The translations under genes were made by a program, and so were the position numbers. Of a DNA stretch of 64,000 bases, positions 47,239 to 55,652 are shown one piece after another. The stretch spans positions 1,860,001 through 1,924,000 of the forward strand of contig NZ_FO704551.1 in NCBI RefSeq assembly GCF_000968175.1. Direction: 5' to 3'. Within the stretch, counting starts at the first letter, position 1, and each line of letters starts with the position of its first letter. This DNA is from Xenorhabdus poinarii G6 (GTDB taxonomy: Bacteria > Pseudomonadota > Gammaproteobacteria > Enterobacterales > Enterobacteriaceae). Under the pieces are notes generated by a model, which was not told the DNA's origin, did no database searches, and was given only the letters and a program-made list of their open reading frames with translations.

Positions 47239-48012
47239 TTATACTCCTAATAAGTTAGGCTGCCCGCTGGATGCAGTGACACCACCGTCTACAGGAAGAT
47301 TCACACCGGTAATAAAACGGGCATCTTGGCTGGCGAGGAAAATAATAACATCAGCGACTTCTTGTGGTGTTCCACCGCGTTTCAGCGGGATGCGTTCGGC
47401 AAATTTTGCTACTAGATCTGGATTGGCTGTAACGAACTGTGACATGTCTGAAACAATATATGTTGGGCATACTGCATTCACTCGAATACCTTGGCTACCA
47501 TAGTCTAGAGCTAAAGCTCGAGTCAAGTTGGATACTGCCCCCTTAGAGGCATTGTAAATACTCATTCCCCAATCCCCTCCCAGCCCTGTGACCGACGAAA
47601 CGTTAACAATTGCGCCACGAGTTTTGCTCAGGTGGGGTATTGCGGCACGGCAAGCATAGAATACGCCATTAGCATTTGTTGCAAAAACATTTTGCCAATC
47701 ACTCAACGCGCTTTCATCTGTAATTTGGCCTTCCCAACCTACCCCAGCGTTATTCACTAAGACGTCCAGACGACCAAAGTGTACGATTGTAATTGAGATA
47801 AGTTTTTCAACATCAGCCCATTGAGAGACGTCAGTTGGTACAATCAGTATGCGTTGAGGATCTAATTTCTGAGCAGAGTGTTCGAGTTTTTCCTTATTAC
47901 GGCCAGAAAGGACAATCATTGCACCTTCCTCATAGAAACGTTGTACCGTTGCAGCACCTATACCAGAACCCGCACCTGTGACAATTACAACTTTTGAGTT
48001 AAAACGATTCAT
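47239..48012 (-). CDS. SDR-family oxidoreductase
   Basis: 257 residues. Classical SDR: VTGAGSGIGAATVQRF cofactor motif, NNAGVGW, catalytic Ser in NVSSVTGLGG and YNASKGAV (Tyr-x-x-x-Lys), C-terminal PVDGGVTAS. AGGAGTC precedes the ATG. It lies 79 bases downstream of the MFS gene on the same strand, probably in one transcript. Substrate unknown; glucose 1-dehydrogenase or 3-oxoacyl reductase-like. Confidence 0.9.
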   Translation of the reverse strand: MNRFNSKVVIVTGAGSGIGAATVQRFYEEGAMIVLSGRNKEKLEHSAQKLDPQRILIVPTDVSQWADVEKLISITIVHFGRLDVLVNNAGVGWEGQITDESALSDWQNVFATNANGVFYACRAAIPHLSKTRGAIVNVSSVTGLGGDWGMSIYNASKGAVSNLTRALALDYGSQGIRVNAVCPTYIVSDMSQFVTANPDLVAKFAERIPLKRGGTPQEVADVIIFLASQDARFITGVNLPVDGGVTASSGQPNLLGV

Positions 48013-48091
48013 TTCATGACTCCTACAATGCAGTCTCCAATAAAACTATATTTTTATTTCACCTAATATAAATTTATCCAACTAAGAGCAC

Positions 48092-49297
48092 TCAGCGTGA
48101 TGAGACTTGCCGGCTATGAGGAAAACCATGTTTTTTTGCCTGCCAAGCCACAAATAATCCGATCAACAGCAAAATACATATAGCCCAAGGGAATGAGGAT
48201 ACCCCATTGGTTTCCAGTAGTATTCCCCCAATAATACCCCCGCCAGCAATAGCAAGGTTCCAGGCTGTAACAACCATAGACTGTGCCACATCAGCACCAT
48301 CCCCAGCCGCATCTGCGGACGCGGTTTGCAGTAATGTAGCTGCACCACCAAAAGTTAACCCCCACAGAGCAACACTCAGATAGATAACAGCTGAGACTTT
48401 TCCGCCAAAACCAAGCATGATTGCAATTAAGGCGAATACGCTGAGGCTGAGCAATACCAGCCTTCGTAGATAACGATCAACCAGCAGACCGATTATCCAA
48501 ATACCAAGCAACGCCGCTACTCCAAATACCAGTAGAATAAAATCAACACGATCCGACAGTCCTGCGGGTACGAGGAAAGGTGCGATATAGGTATAAAGAA
48601 TGTTGTGTGCCAACATCCAAAGCAGGATGACAAACAAGACCGGACGTACACCTGCTGTAGTAAAGACTTTATGAACAGGGATTCGACGATCTGAATTTTG
48701 GCCAGGAAAATCAGGCAATTTAAGCATGACCCACACCACCAGCATCAACGTCAAGCCAGACATAATCGCGAAGGTTCCTCTCCAACCAATGAGATTACCG
48801 ATCCAAGTTCCGACAGGAACCCCCAGCGACAGTGCAATTGGTGTTCCTACCATCGCTACCGCCATCGCACGACCCTGCAATGAGACAGATACCATCCGGC
48901 GTGCGTAACCTGCCAAAAGTCCCCAGGCAAGACCCGCAGCAACGCCAGCCAGAAAACGCGCAATCAACGTCAGAAAATAATTGGTAGACAATGCGGTGAT
49001 GGTGTTGAAAATTAGGAAGCCGCCGATAGCGAGTAATAAGACTGGTCGCCGGCGCCAACCACGTGTTGCTGCCGTAAGGGGAATTGCAGCCAATAGAGAG
49101 CCCAGAGCATAAAGTGTGACTAGCTGGCCAGCTAATGCTTCTGAAACACCAAGACCCATACCAATTTGTGGTAACAGACCTGCGGGAAGCGTCTCCGTCA
49201 GAATGGCGATAAAACCCGTCATTGCAAGTGCCAATAGTCCAGAAATCGGTAAGCGCTCACTCTCCGCTCCAAGTGCCTTAGAAGTTTTTTCGTTCAT
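48092..49297 (-). CDS. MFS efflux transporter
   Basis: 401 residues from ATG 49297 (GGGG 9 bases upstream). The TETLPAGLLPQIGMGLGVSEALAGQLVTLYALGS head and GGAATLLQTASADAAGDGADVAQS are shared with the MFS at 39973, so these are paralogues or parallel acquisitions. Divergent from a TetR gene, with a palindromic operator between them. Confidence 0.88.
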   Translation of the reverse strand: MNEKTSKALGAESERLPISGLLALAMTGFIAILTETLPAGLLPQIGMGLGVSEALAGQLVTLYALGSLLAAIPLTAATRGWRRRPVLLLAIGGFLIFNTITALSTNYFLTLIARFLAGVAAGLAWGLLAGYARRMVSVSLQGRAMAVAMVGTPIALSLGVPVGTWIGNLIGWRGTFAIMSGLTLMLVVWVMLKLPDFPGQNSDRRIPVHKVFTTAGVRPVLFVILLWMLAHNILYTYIAPFLVPAGLSDRVDFILLVFGVAALLGIWIIGLLVDRYLRRLVLLSLSVFALIAIMLGFGGKVSAVIYLSVALWGLTFGGAATLLQTASADAAGDGADVAQSMVVTAWNLAIAGGGIIGGILLETNGVSSFPWAICILLLIGLFVAWQAKKHGFPHSRQVSSR

Positions 49298-49368
49298 CAA
49301 AATAGCCCCTTTAATATATCGATTGATACATAACTTAATGGTGATGAGGACATCTTGTCAATAACTTT

Positions 49369-49388
49369 TATATTGACTAGTATATAAA
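49369..49388. promoter_or_regulatory. Putative TetR operator, second system, site B
   Basis: TATATTGACTAGTATATAAA, with an ACTAGT core, in the 125-base region between the divergent MFS and tetR genes. TTGTCAATAA lies just before it, as at site A. Confidence 0.65.
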
Positions 49389-49422
49389 TTTGTTTTAAAC
49401 GAAGAAATGCGAGGAAATGATC

Positions 49423-50064
49423 ATGGCTAAGCTGGGGCGCCCACGTAGTTTCGATCGTGACGAAGCGATCAATCAAGCAATGCTGCTGTTCTGGGAGCAT
49501 GGCTATGAATCAACGTCTCTAAACCTACTCAAGTCTGGAATGGGAGATATTTCCGCCCCTAGTTTCTATGCTGCCTTTGGTTCCAAAGAGATATTATTTA
49601 AAGAAGTAGTCACCCGTTATCTCAATACGTATGGCCAAGTAACTGCTAGCCTTTGGGATCAAACCCTACCCCCCAAAGAGGCTATTGAGTTAGCTCTACG
49701 TTGTTCAGCAAAAATGCAAACGGAATGTAACCATCCTCCAGGCTGCTTGCTGGTACTATCAGCTAGCGTCTGTTCTCCGGAGCACGCCCACATTCAAAAA
49801 CTGCTGATCGATGCCAGAAGACGAGTACGAAAAGGTTTCACGTCCTGTATCCAGCGCGCTATAGATAATGGTGAATTGGCTGGAGAAAGCGATCCTACAG
49901 TAATGGCAGCAATGTTTGACAGCTTCTTGTTGGGATTTTCAACTTTGGCTAGGAATGGAGTTCCTCTAAAGGTTTTTGAGTCATCCATTACACAAATAAT
50001 GAAAGTTTGGGATACTAGGGGCTGTAATGAGCAACCGTCTTCCACTTTAAACTGTATGGAATGA
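49423..50064 (+). CDS. TetR-family regulator
   Basis: 213 residues from ATG 49423 (GAGGAA 7 bases upstream; an ATG 6 bases earlier is in frame). The HTH LGRPRSFDRDEAINQAMLLFWEHGYESTSLNLLK is followed by a ligand domain with CNHPPGCLLVLSA. Divergent from the MFS gene it probably represses. Confidence 0.9.
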   Translation: MAKLGRPRSFDRDEAINQAMLLFWEHGYESTSLNLLKSGMGDISAPSFYAAFGSKEILFKEVVTRYLNTYGQVTASLWDQTLPPKEAIELALRCSAKMQTECNHPPGCLLVLSASVCSPEHAHIQKLLIDARRRVRKGFTSCIQRAIDNGELAGESDPTVMAAMFDSFLLGFSTLARNGVPLKVFESSITQIMKVWDTRGCNEQPSSTLNCME

Positions 50065-50233
50065 TTCGCCCCATGGTTTATTTGTTTTTATCATTACATT
50101 GGGAATGACCAGTAATTTACGCATACAAGCAAGCAACGGTGATGGCTTTGTTTGGCTTGCCTGTTGTCGTCAATCTCCTGTAGAAAGCACGGAGAACGGA
50201 ATTAAATCTAATTGCCGCTAATGTGGTCATATA

Positions 50234-50449
50234 GGGTTCTGTCTCATTAAGCGGTCATCAAGTAATCCCCCTGTTTTTGAGCAAATCCAGAGCAATGTCC
50301 TTTATCCGAAAAGCGTTCAAACGTCTGCACTATCCCGTTGATATTATTGCCTTGTGTGTTCACTGCTATCTAGCTTACACGCTGAGCCTGCGTAATTCGG
50401 AAGAACATGATCCTCACTCGTACTTTATTTGTTAATGTGACAGAACCCA
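50234..50449 (+). mobile_element. Internally deleted IS6-like element with both terminal repeats
   Basis: Bounded by 17-bp inverted repeats (50234-50250 and 50433-50449, 16 of 17 matching; outer bases GGGTTCTGTC). Inside are scraps of the transposase N terminus (YPVDIIALCVH, AYTLSLRNSEE). Only about 216 bp long, so it resembles a MITE derived from an IS6-family parent. It abuts the Tn3 remnant. Confidence 0.72.
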
Positions 50450-50788
50450 TGCAGGGTTGAATAAAGGTGAAGCCCGCAATGCGCTGGCGCGGGCTGTGTT
50501 TTTCAATCGTCTCGAGAAAATTCATGACAGAATTTTTGAGCAGTAACGCTATCGAGCCAGTGGTTTAAATCTTGTTACAACAGCAATAGTGTTATGGAAC
50601 ACGGTTTACTTGGAACAGGCAATAAAGAGTCTGCGGGAGCATGGATACCGTGTGATGAATCATTACTTGAAGACCTGTCCACTCTCGGTTGGGAACATAT
50701 CAATTTAATCGGCGAGTATGTGCGGAGCTGTCGAACCAGAATTGGAGATGGAAAATTCAGGCCGTTGCGACAACTCAAATTATCTTAG
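50450..50788 (+). mobile_element. Tn3-family transposase C-terminal remnant
   Basis: The + strand reads [20 protein letters not shown], a stop, RYRASGLN and [20 protein letters not shown]. After a frameshift it continues as [16 protein letters not shown] and [10 protein letters not shown]. This is the highly conserved end of TnpA from Tn3-type transposons. Dead. Confidence 0.85.
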
Positions 50789-50794
50789 TGTGCT

Positions 50795-52024
50795 TTAAAT
50801 TCTGTTTTCTGAGGCACCCCCTATTTCAGGAAAAATACCAACCATAACCCCTAGTTGAATAAAAATGATAAAAATACCTAAAAGGAAAACTGAAACCAAC
50901 ATAGGAGTACCACCAATAACCCGATACTGACCTGTATTTTTTTTGCGTGCTTTGAATGCTAAAAGACTCGGTAATAATAGGGCTAAGATAGATAATGCCA
51001 CTGCTGCATAGCTTAAAGCTATTACAAAACCGTTCGGGTAGAAGCATGAAAAAGATAACGGAGGTAAAAATGTCAGAAATCCGGTTTGTAAACGACCCGA
51101 TATACTATCGTGACGTTTGAATAAATCCGCCAAAAAGTCGAATAACCCTAATGCTACTCCTAAAAAAGAAGTTATCAAAGCTAAGTTAGCGAACATTTGT
51201 ATAAAAAACTCTGATTCAGGCGATATAACTACATCATGGATGGAGCGCAATAATCCCTCCAAACCAGATTTCTCAATCAAAATACCAGAAAGAACTCTTG
51301 ATTCAAGGCTTCCTAACATTGCAAGCTGCCACATAATATATGATATTAACGGAATTGAGCTACCTATTATAAATATACGCCTCAATTTTTTTATATCTCC
51401 ATTCATATATCGCACAATGCTAGGAACACATCCATGAAAACCAAATGATGTAAAAATTACTGGAATGGATGAAATAATGATTCCTTGCCCTATCGGCATA
51501 GATAATAAATTTACATGATCTATGTGGGGTGTTATCATTGCCAACATTAAAATAAAAAAAATAAATTTGATACTAAATACAATTCGGTTTATAAAATCTA
51601 CTGCATTCGTTCCAACACAAACAATACACCCGGTAATCAAAGTAAATAAAACACTTCCTAATGAAATAGGAAATGACAGATTTAACCATTTATTTAGATT
51701 ACTCACTAGTAACTCACCGGCCCCACTAATATAAGCTGCAATTAAAGCATACATAAGAAAGATCATACTTCCGCCTGCAACAATCTTTCCGGAATGACCT
51801 AAGTATTTTGAAACAAGTGTTCCAAATCCAATATTGGAAGTACTGTATTGATAAACTTCAACTAATAACAATGCTGTGTAATTCGTTAATCCCCATAACC
51901 CGATCAAAATAATCATGCTCGTAAAGAAACCAACACCCATTGTAGCTAACGGCATCGCTAACATCCCTGCTCCAATTGTTGTACCAGCAACAATAAAAAC
52001 ACTTCCAAAAGTTCGATTTTTCAC
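50795..52024 (-). CDS. tyrP: Tyrosine-specific permease, TyrP-like
   Basis: 409 residues from GTG 52024 (matching the TyrP start MKNRT; AAAGGA upstream). About 11 helices; IVAGTTIGAGMLAMPLATMGVGF, MYALIAAYISGAGELL, IPVIFTSFGFHGCVPSIVRYM and LITSFLGVALGLFDFLADL follow the aromatic amino-acid permease family and are closest to TyrP. It imports tyrosine by proton symport. With hppD 6 kb upstream it points to tyrosine use in this region. Confidence 0.88.
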   Translation of the reverse strand: MKNRTFGSVFIVAGTTIGAGMLAMPLATMGVGFFTSMIILIGLWGLTNYTALLLVEVYQYSTSNIGFGTLVSKYLGHSGKIVAGGSMIFLMYALIAAYISGAGELLVSNLNKWLNLSFPISLGSVLFTLITGCIVCVGTNAVDFINRIVFSIKFIFFILMLAMITPHIDHVNLLSMPIGQGIIISSIPVIFTSFGFHGCVPSIVRYMNGDIKKLRRIFIIGSSIPLISYIMWQLAMLGSLESRVLSGILIEKSGLEGLLRSIHDVVISPESEFFIQMFANLALITSFLGVALGLFDFLADLFKRHDSISGRLQTGFLTFLPPLSFSCFYPNGFVIALSYAAVALSILALLLPSLLAFKARKKNTGQYRVIGGTPMLVSVFLLGIFIIFIQLGVMVGIFPEIGGASENRI

Positions 52025-52261
52025 CAAGATTATCCTTTAAAAGAGAACGCCTCTTTAACATATATCAATATATATATATTATTTTCAATAAAAAATTAAC
52101 AAAAAATTTATGTTTCCACATCATTCTAGAAACAATAACCAAATACAACTATATTTAATTAATTAATTGACGAAAAATTATTCCCATAGAAAGTGACATT
52201 AGGTTAGCACTAAAATCATTTAAAAAATTCTTGTATTCACATAGTAAGTACAACACAGTTA

Positions 52262-52500
52262 TTAACAAAGTAAACAAGTTCGTATATCCTTGAATAATTC
52301 ATTAGGTGTTTTGTCATCATGCGTTTTTCTAGGATGTTTATTTAAGAGATTGACCACAATATTTATCTCCAGATCTGATACCTTATTAATATCTGTCTCT
52401 TTTGGAAAGTAGTCTCTAATTAATCTATTTGTATTCTCATTTATTCCTTTTTTCTGAGGAGAGTAAAAGTGGGGTAAATTACCTAAGTGAAAATCAATCG
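52262..52500 (-). mobile_element. IS30-family transposase C-terminal remnant
   Basis: The - strand frame NLPHFYSPQKKGINENTN, then RLIRDYFPKETDINKVSD and LLNKHPRKTHDDKTPNELF is the C-terminal end of an IS30 transposase. The upstream part of the ORF (52503-52545) is instead an IS6-like end. Confidence 0.82.
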
Positions 52501-52589
52501 CTTTTTCTTCACTCGTACTTTCTTTGTTAATGAGAAAAAACCGTTTTTCTACCTGTCTAATTTGTTCATTGATTTCGTTCAAACGGTAA

Positions 52590-52990
52590 TGTAATAATAC
52601 TCTTCAAGAAGTCCAAGCAGGAACGGATCCCGTTTTTCCCTTAATCGCTCAAACACCTCCGACATCGCTTTATTCAGTGAGGCTCTTCCCTTATGCTCGC
52701 CTTTCACTAAATCCCAGTAGCAAATCATGCAACGCATTGATTTGCTAGGTACTGAATTTCACAACGAGTCGCGCATCCGGTGTAATGACAAAATAGCCTG
52801 TTGTTCTTCGTTTTTGGCGGCAACAGATTTACCCGGCTGTTGAACTACCAGGCCAATGATCCGGGCATCCTGAACATCGTTTTTGTTTCCTATCTGGAAT
52901 GCCCTAATAAACCGGATTTGAAGCAAACACACCTCATTGCTCCAGGCTAAAAGTTTTAGCATTGACGTCAGAATGCTGGCCCAGATGGGA
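52590..52990 (-). mobile_element. IS110-family transposase N-terminal remnant
   Basis: The - strand gives RFIRAFQIGNKNDVQDARII, KNEEQQAILSLHRMRDSL, a stop, then KAMSEVFERLREKRDPFLLG. This is the DEDD-type N-terminal half of an IS110 transposase, with no C-terminal part. Confidence 0.8.
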
Positions 52991-53112
52991 GAAGTTCTTA
53001 ATCACCATCCAGACAGAGAACAATTTATTCGCCCCCTACCGGAGCGGTTCCGGTTTTCGCTATTAATTCGTGATCAGCCCTATACCAACAATCGCAGCTA
53101 TCAATTTCAATT

Positions 53113-53493
53113 TCATAGCAACTCAAATGCCCGCGTGAAAACATCATCAGAATACGGTTGTTGACCGTTTTCCATCCAGATCATCGCCGTAATCAGTACT
53201 GTCATGGTGCGTTGATGGTTCACACCAATCACTGCATCACTGGCAATACCAACCAACCTGCTCACATAATTAATGTATGCCTCAGTGTCGTTTTCAACTG
53301 GTGGCGCCCAGCGGGAAATAAACTGACGGATCGTATTATCGCCATATTTGCGTTCATAATTACACAGAATTTTCAGCATGGCCCGTATGCCATATTCTGG
53401 TGATACAAACTGACAAAATGATTTATCTGTTTGTGTATCTCTCAACCCCAGCCATTTATCACCGTGGCGAATGTTGCGTATGCCTCTACGCAT
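53113..53493 (-). CDS. Phage lysin/structural protein-like, copy 2 (N-terminal deletion)
   Basis: 126 residues, strongly similar to the protein at 31128 (FVSPEYGIRAMLKIL, YERKYGDNTIRQFISRWAPP) but missing five residues near the start: RGIRN runs straight into IRHG, losing HNPGN. That lost piece is the most conserved of the family, so activity is doubtful. It overlaps the holin stop by one base (TGATG), indicating translational coupling. Confidence 0.72.
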   Translation of the reverse strand: MRRGIRNIRHGDKWLGLRDTQTDKSFCQFVSPEYGIRAMLKILCNYERKYGDNTIRQFISRWAPPVENDTEAYINYVSRLVGIASDAVIGVNHQRTMTVLITAMIWMENGQQPYSDDVFTRAFELL

Positions 53494-53780
53494 CAGTTCA
53501 CCCCAAATTTATTTTTGAGAAAAATGAATACAGATTCGATAATCGCCCCAATTTTTTTGGTGCCTAAAAATCCAATGAACACACCAAAAAACTGCGCCAG
53601 ACTGAGCGGCAGATTCGCATATTCCAGCGCGGTAATAATCCCGATACTGATAAACGAACAAATCGCCGCTTCAGCCAATGACGCCATCCAACCCGCACCG
53701 TCTCGTTTCTCACGCGTAAATGCGGTTACCGCCGCTAGCAGCATTCCCGCAATGCGTGGATACGGATGTACTGGAAGTGA
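53493..53780 (-). CDS. Phage-type holin, copy 2 (5' end lost or altered)
   Basis: The recognisable frame is 83 residues from ATG 53744 and extends upstream without a good start. Three hydrophobic segments, VFIGFLGTKKIGAIIE and a basic tail align with the holin at 30808, but the first ~25 residues are not recognisable. It precedes the lysin copy and follows the DUF2829-like genes on the same strand. Confidence 0.65.
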   Translation of the reverse strand, partial: SLPVHPYPRIAGMLLAAVTAFTREKRDGAGWMASLAEAAICSFISIGIITALEYANLPLSLAQFFGVFIGFLGTKKIGAIIESVFIFLKNKFGVN

Positions 53781-53805
53781 TTGTGGTGGTAAATATAAAA
53801 AAGGC

Positions 53806-53825
53806 CACGCCGGAGAGCAGCCTTA
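53806..53825 (-). terminator. Terminator after DUF2829-like paralogue 1
   Basis: On the - strand AAGGCTGC pairs with GTGGCCTT (one G-U), followed by six T. Similar hairpins end paralogues 2 (about 55606-55630) and 3 (about 56743-56767). Each gene therefore has its own terminator. Confidence 0.65.
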
Positions 53826-53850
53826 GATTTTGTGTATAAATTTAACTGAC

Positions 53851-54573
53851 CTAATTATTATCCCATTTGACACAGAAACGTTTAGTTTTACCTGTTTGCT
53901 TCAATATTTCACTCAATTTTTGAGCGTCATCATTTTGATAATTAATAGAAAGACCATATTTATCAAAGGAGCTAAAATACGTACCTAGACCGAGCTTGTA
54001 TTTCACATTGTCGACTATTACTTGAAGATTTTTGTTTTCAAATAATTCCTTTATTTTTTGAAGACTTTCACTATTTTCAGATGTGACTACATCAAACATA
54101 AATTCACTACCATTCCAAAAAAAACCTTCTATTTTTTGTATTTCCATCTCATTATTTTTGATTAGATTTAATTCTCCGTAAGAGATACTAACATCACTTG
54201 AATATCCCCAATTTGATCCATACCTCCCTAAAACAATATCAAAAACTAGCACGCTATCTTCTGGGCATCCTGATACTGATTTAATCAACTCCCAATCACA
54301 CGCCATCAAGTCTTCCGGCGTTGGTTCCCAGGACTCCGAAATGCCATCTTTATTATGCTTTTCAATGTGGATAGGACCACTTCCATCGTTTTTAGTCGAG
54401 AGGTGTATATATTCAGCAAGTGAATTCCATTCAGTACGACCTACTGCTTTCCCTTCATATACCTGAATGATTGCCCATGGAACAGAACCTACAGGAGCCA
54501 CCACATCATTACTTTTGTATTTACTGAGATCAAACGGGCATTTTTTATTATCCAGCTTATTAACGTCAGACAC
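53851..54573 (-). CDS. DUF2829 (Tad2-like) domain protein with C-terminal extension, paralogue 1
   Basis: 240 residues; start GTG (ATG in the paralogues) with GAGGGATTT upstream. After the shared leader MSDVNKLDNK, residues about 25-95 fit the DUF2829 pattern: PWAIIQVYEGKAVGRTEW, EYIHLS, then ESWEPTPEDLMACDWELI. DUF2829 is the family of phage Tad2, which sequesters the Thoeris cyclic-ADP-ribose signal. Residues 96-240 are unassigned and end in RFCVKWDNN. It is the most diverged of the three. Same strand as the holin/lysin pair just downstream. Confidence 0.72.
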   Translation of the reverse strand: MSDVNKLDNKKCPFDLSKYKSNDVVAPVGSVPWAIIQVYEGKAVGRTEWNSLAEYIHLSTKNDGSGPIHIEKHNKDGISESWEPTPEDLMACDWELIKSVSGCPEDSVLVFDIVLGRYGSNWGYSSDVSISYGELNLIKNNEMEIQKIEGFFWNGSEFMFDVVTSENSESLQKIKELFENKNLQVIVDNVKYKLGLGTYFSSFDKYGLSINYQNDDAQKLSEILKQTGKTKRFCVKWDNN

Positions 54574-54875
54574 AAATCCCTCACTTTATTATTCGTTAAA
54601 GGTCATTTCGTCCTACTGCCAACTAGTCAGTTAATATTACTTAGGTTATGTTTTTATCTCAATTTAATATCCGCTAACAGAATTAATACGCATTAAAATA
54701 GGGTTTCGTATTATAAAGTATGACTATTAGTCGAGTGCGTAATTCAGTGAGTTGTAAATTCAAAATTTACTGCTAACTCTGAATACGGCTTTACCCAGCA
54801 CCGTTTTTAAGGCGTCAAAATCGATTTTTCCCTCAGAAAATACTTCCGGGAAAAGCTGTTTTAGTTGGTTGAAAT
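54574..54875 (-). repeat. Leader repeat of the DUF2829-like array, copy 1
   Basis: About 300 bases upstream of paralogue 1 recur upstream of paralogue 2 (56439-56740); the first ~210 bases recur before paralogue 3 (57540-57750). The gene-proximal part carries the promoter and ribosome site. The distal part (54760-54875) encodes, on the - strand, a fragment of another gene (see separate entry). Confidence 0.88.
54760..54875 (-). pseudogene. Type III DNA methyltransferase (Mod) N-terminal-like fragment, repeated
   Basis: The - strand frame reads NQLKQLFPEVFSEGKIDFD and then ALKTVLGKAVFRVSSKF before a stop. LxxLFPEVFxEGKIDFDxLKxxLG is the typical N-terminal region of type III restriction-modification Mod subunits. 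An almost identical fragment is at 56625-56740 and its last codons are at 57724-57750, so it has been copied with the DUF2829-like modules. Confidence 0.6.
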
Positions 54876-54877
54876 CA

Positions 54878-55560
54878 TCACCACCCGCATAGCGGGTGGT
54901 TTGCTCTAGCCCTATAAGGGCGTGTTACCGACCGCGCCTAAATGACGCTGCTTTCTCTTCGTTCAAGCTAAGTGTCTTTGCTACTTTAGCTCACCCCTTG
55001 AAGGGGTCCACATGTTCCTTCGTACTTAACTTATCTTCGATTAAATCTGATTTTTCTTGCTCTCTGATATATTTCTGAATGGTTGCTTCATTCAGCCCTA
55101 CCGTACTCACGTAATACCCTTCTGACCAAAACTTCCTATTGCCAAATTTGTATTTTAAGTTTGCATGCTTATCAAAGATCATCAGCGAACTTTTGCCTTT
55201 CAAATATCCCATAAAACTTGAAACACTTAATTTTGGAGGAATACTCACTAACCTATGAACGTGATCTGGCATCAGATGTCCTTCGATTATTTCAACACCT
55301 TTATACTTACAAAGATCTCGTAAAATCTCACCAACACTTGAACGAATACCATTAAAAATCACTTTCCGTCTATATTTCGGCGAAAAGACGATAGGGTATT
55401 TGCACAGCCACTTTGTATGCGCTGAGCTTTGTGCTTTAATGCCCATAAACACCTTTCCTTATTCGAGTTACGACAATTAGCTTGAACATCTATATCGTAA
55501 CGGAAAGGTGTTTTTCTTGGTATAACCCTTTGACTCCACCCGCAAAGCGGGTGGTTTTAT
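54878..55560 (-). mobile_element. IS200/IS605-type element
   Basis: Contains one tnpA gene and subterminal hairpins with the same stem at both ends: CCACCCGC pairs with GCGGGTGG at 54881-54899 and 55536-55554, each with a 3-base loop. It sits between the leader of paralogue 1 and the terminator of paralogue 2, splitting an array that is otherwise uninterrupted between paralogues 2 and 3. No tnpB. It looks intact and recent. Confidence 0.85.
54991..55446 (-). CDS. tnpA: IS200/IS605 transposase TnpA
   Basis: 151 residues from ATG 55446 (GGAAAGG upstream). A Y1-HUH single-strand transposase: the HUH motif is HVH in EGHLMPDHVHRLVSIPP and the nucleophile Tyr is in ATIQKYIREQE. It moves the element as single-stranded DNA using the flanking hairpins. 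Confidence 0.92.
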   Translation of the reverse strand: MGIKAQSSAHTKWLCKYPIVFSPKYRRKVIFNGIRSSVGEILRDLCKYKGVEIIEGHLMPDHVHRLVSIPPKLSVSSFMGYLKGKSSLMIFDKHANLKYKFGNRKFWSEGYYVSTVGLNEATIQKYIREQEKSDLIEDKLSTKEHVDPFKG

Positions 55561-55652
55561 GTTTAAGACGCTAATGCGACTTAAACTGGCTAAAGCCATA
55601 ATAAAAAAGGCCGCGCCACGCGCAGCCTTGAATTTAGGGGGGTAGATTGGGA

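Noticed and set aside
52937..53164. 75-codon + strand ORF (contains HHPDREQFIRPLPERFRFS)
   Set aside because: Lies at the junction of IS110 debris and the end of the lysin gene on the opposite strand. It looks like a scrap of an unknown gene but I could not assign it, so it is not annotated.
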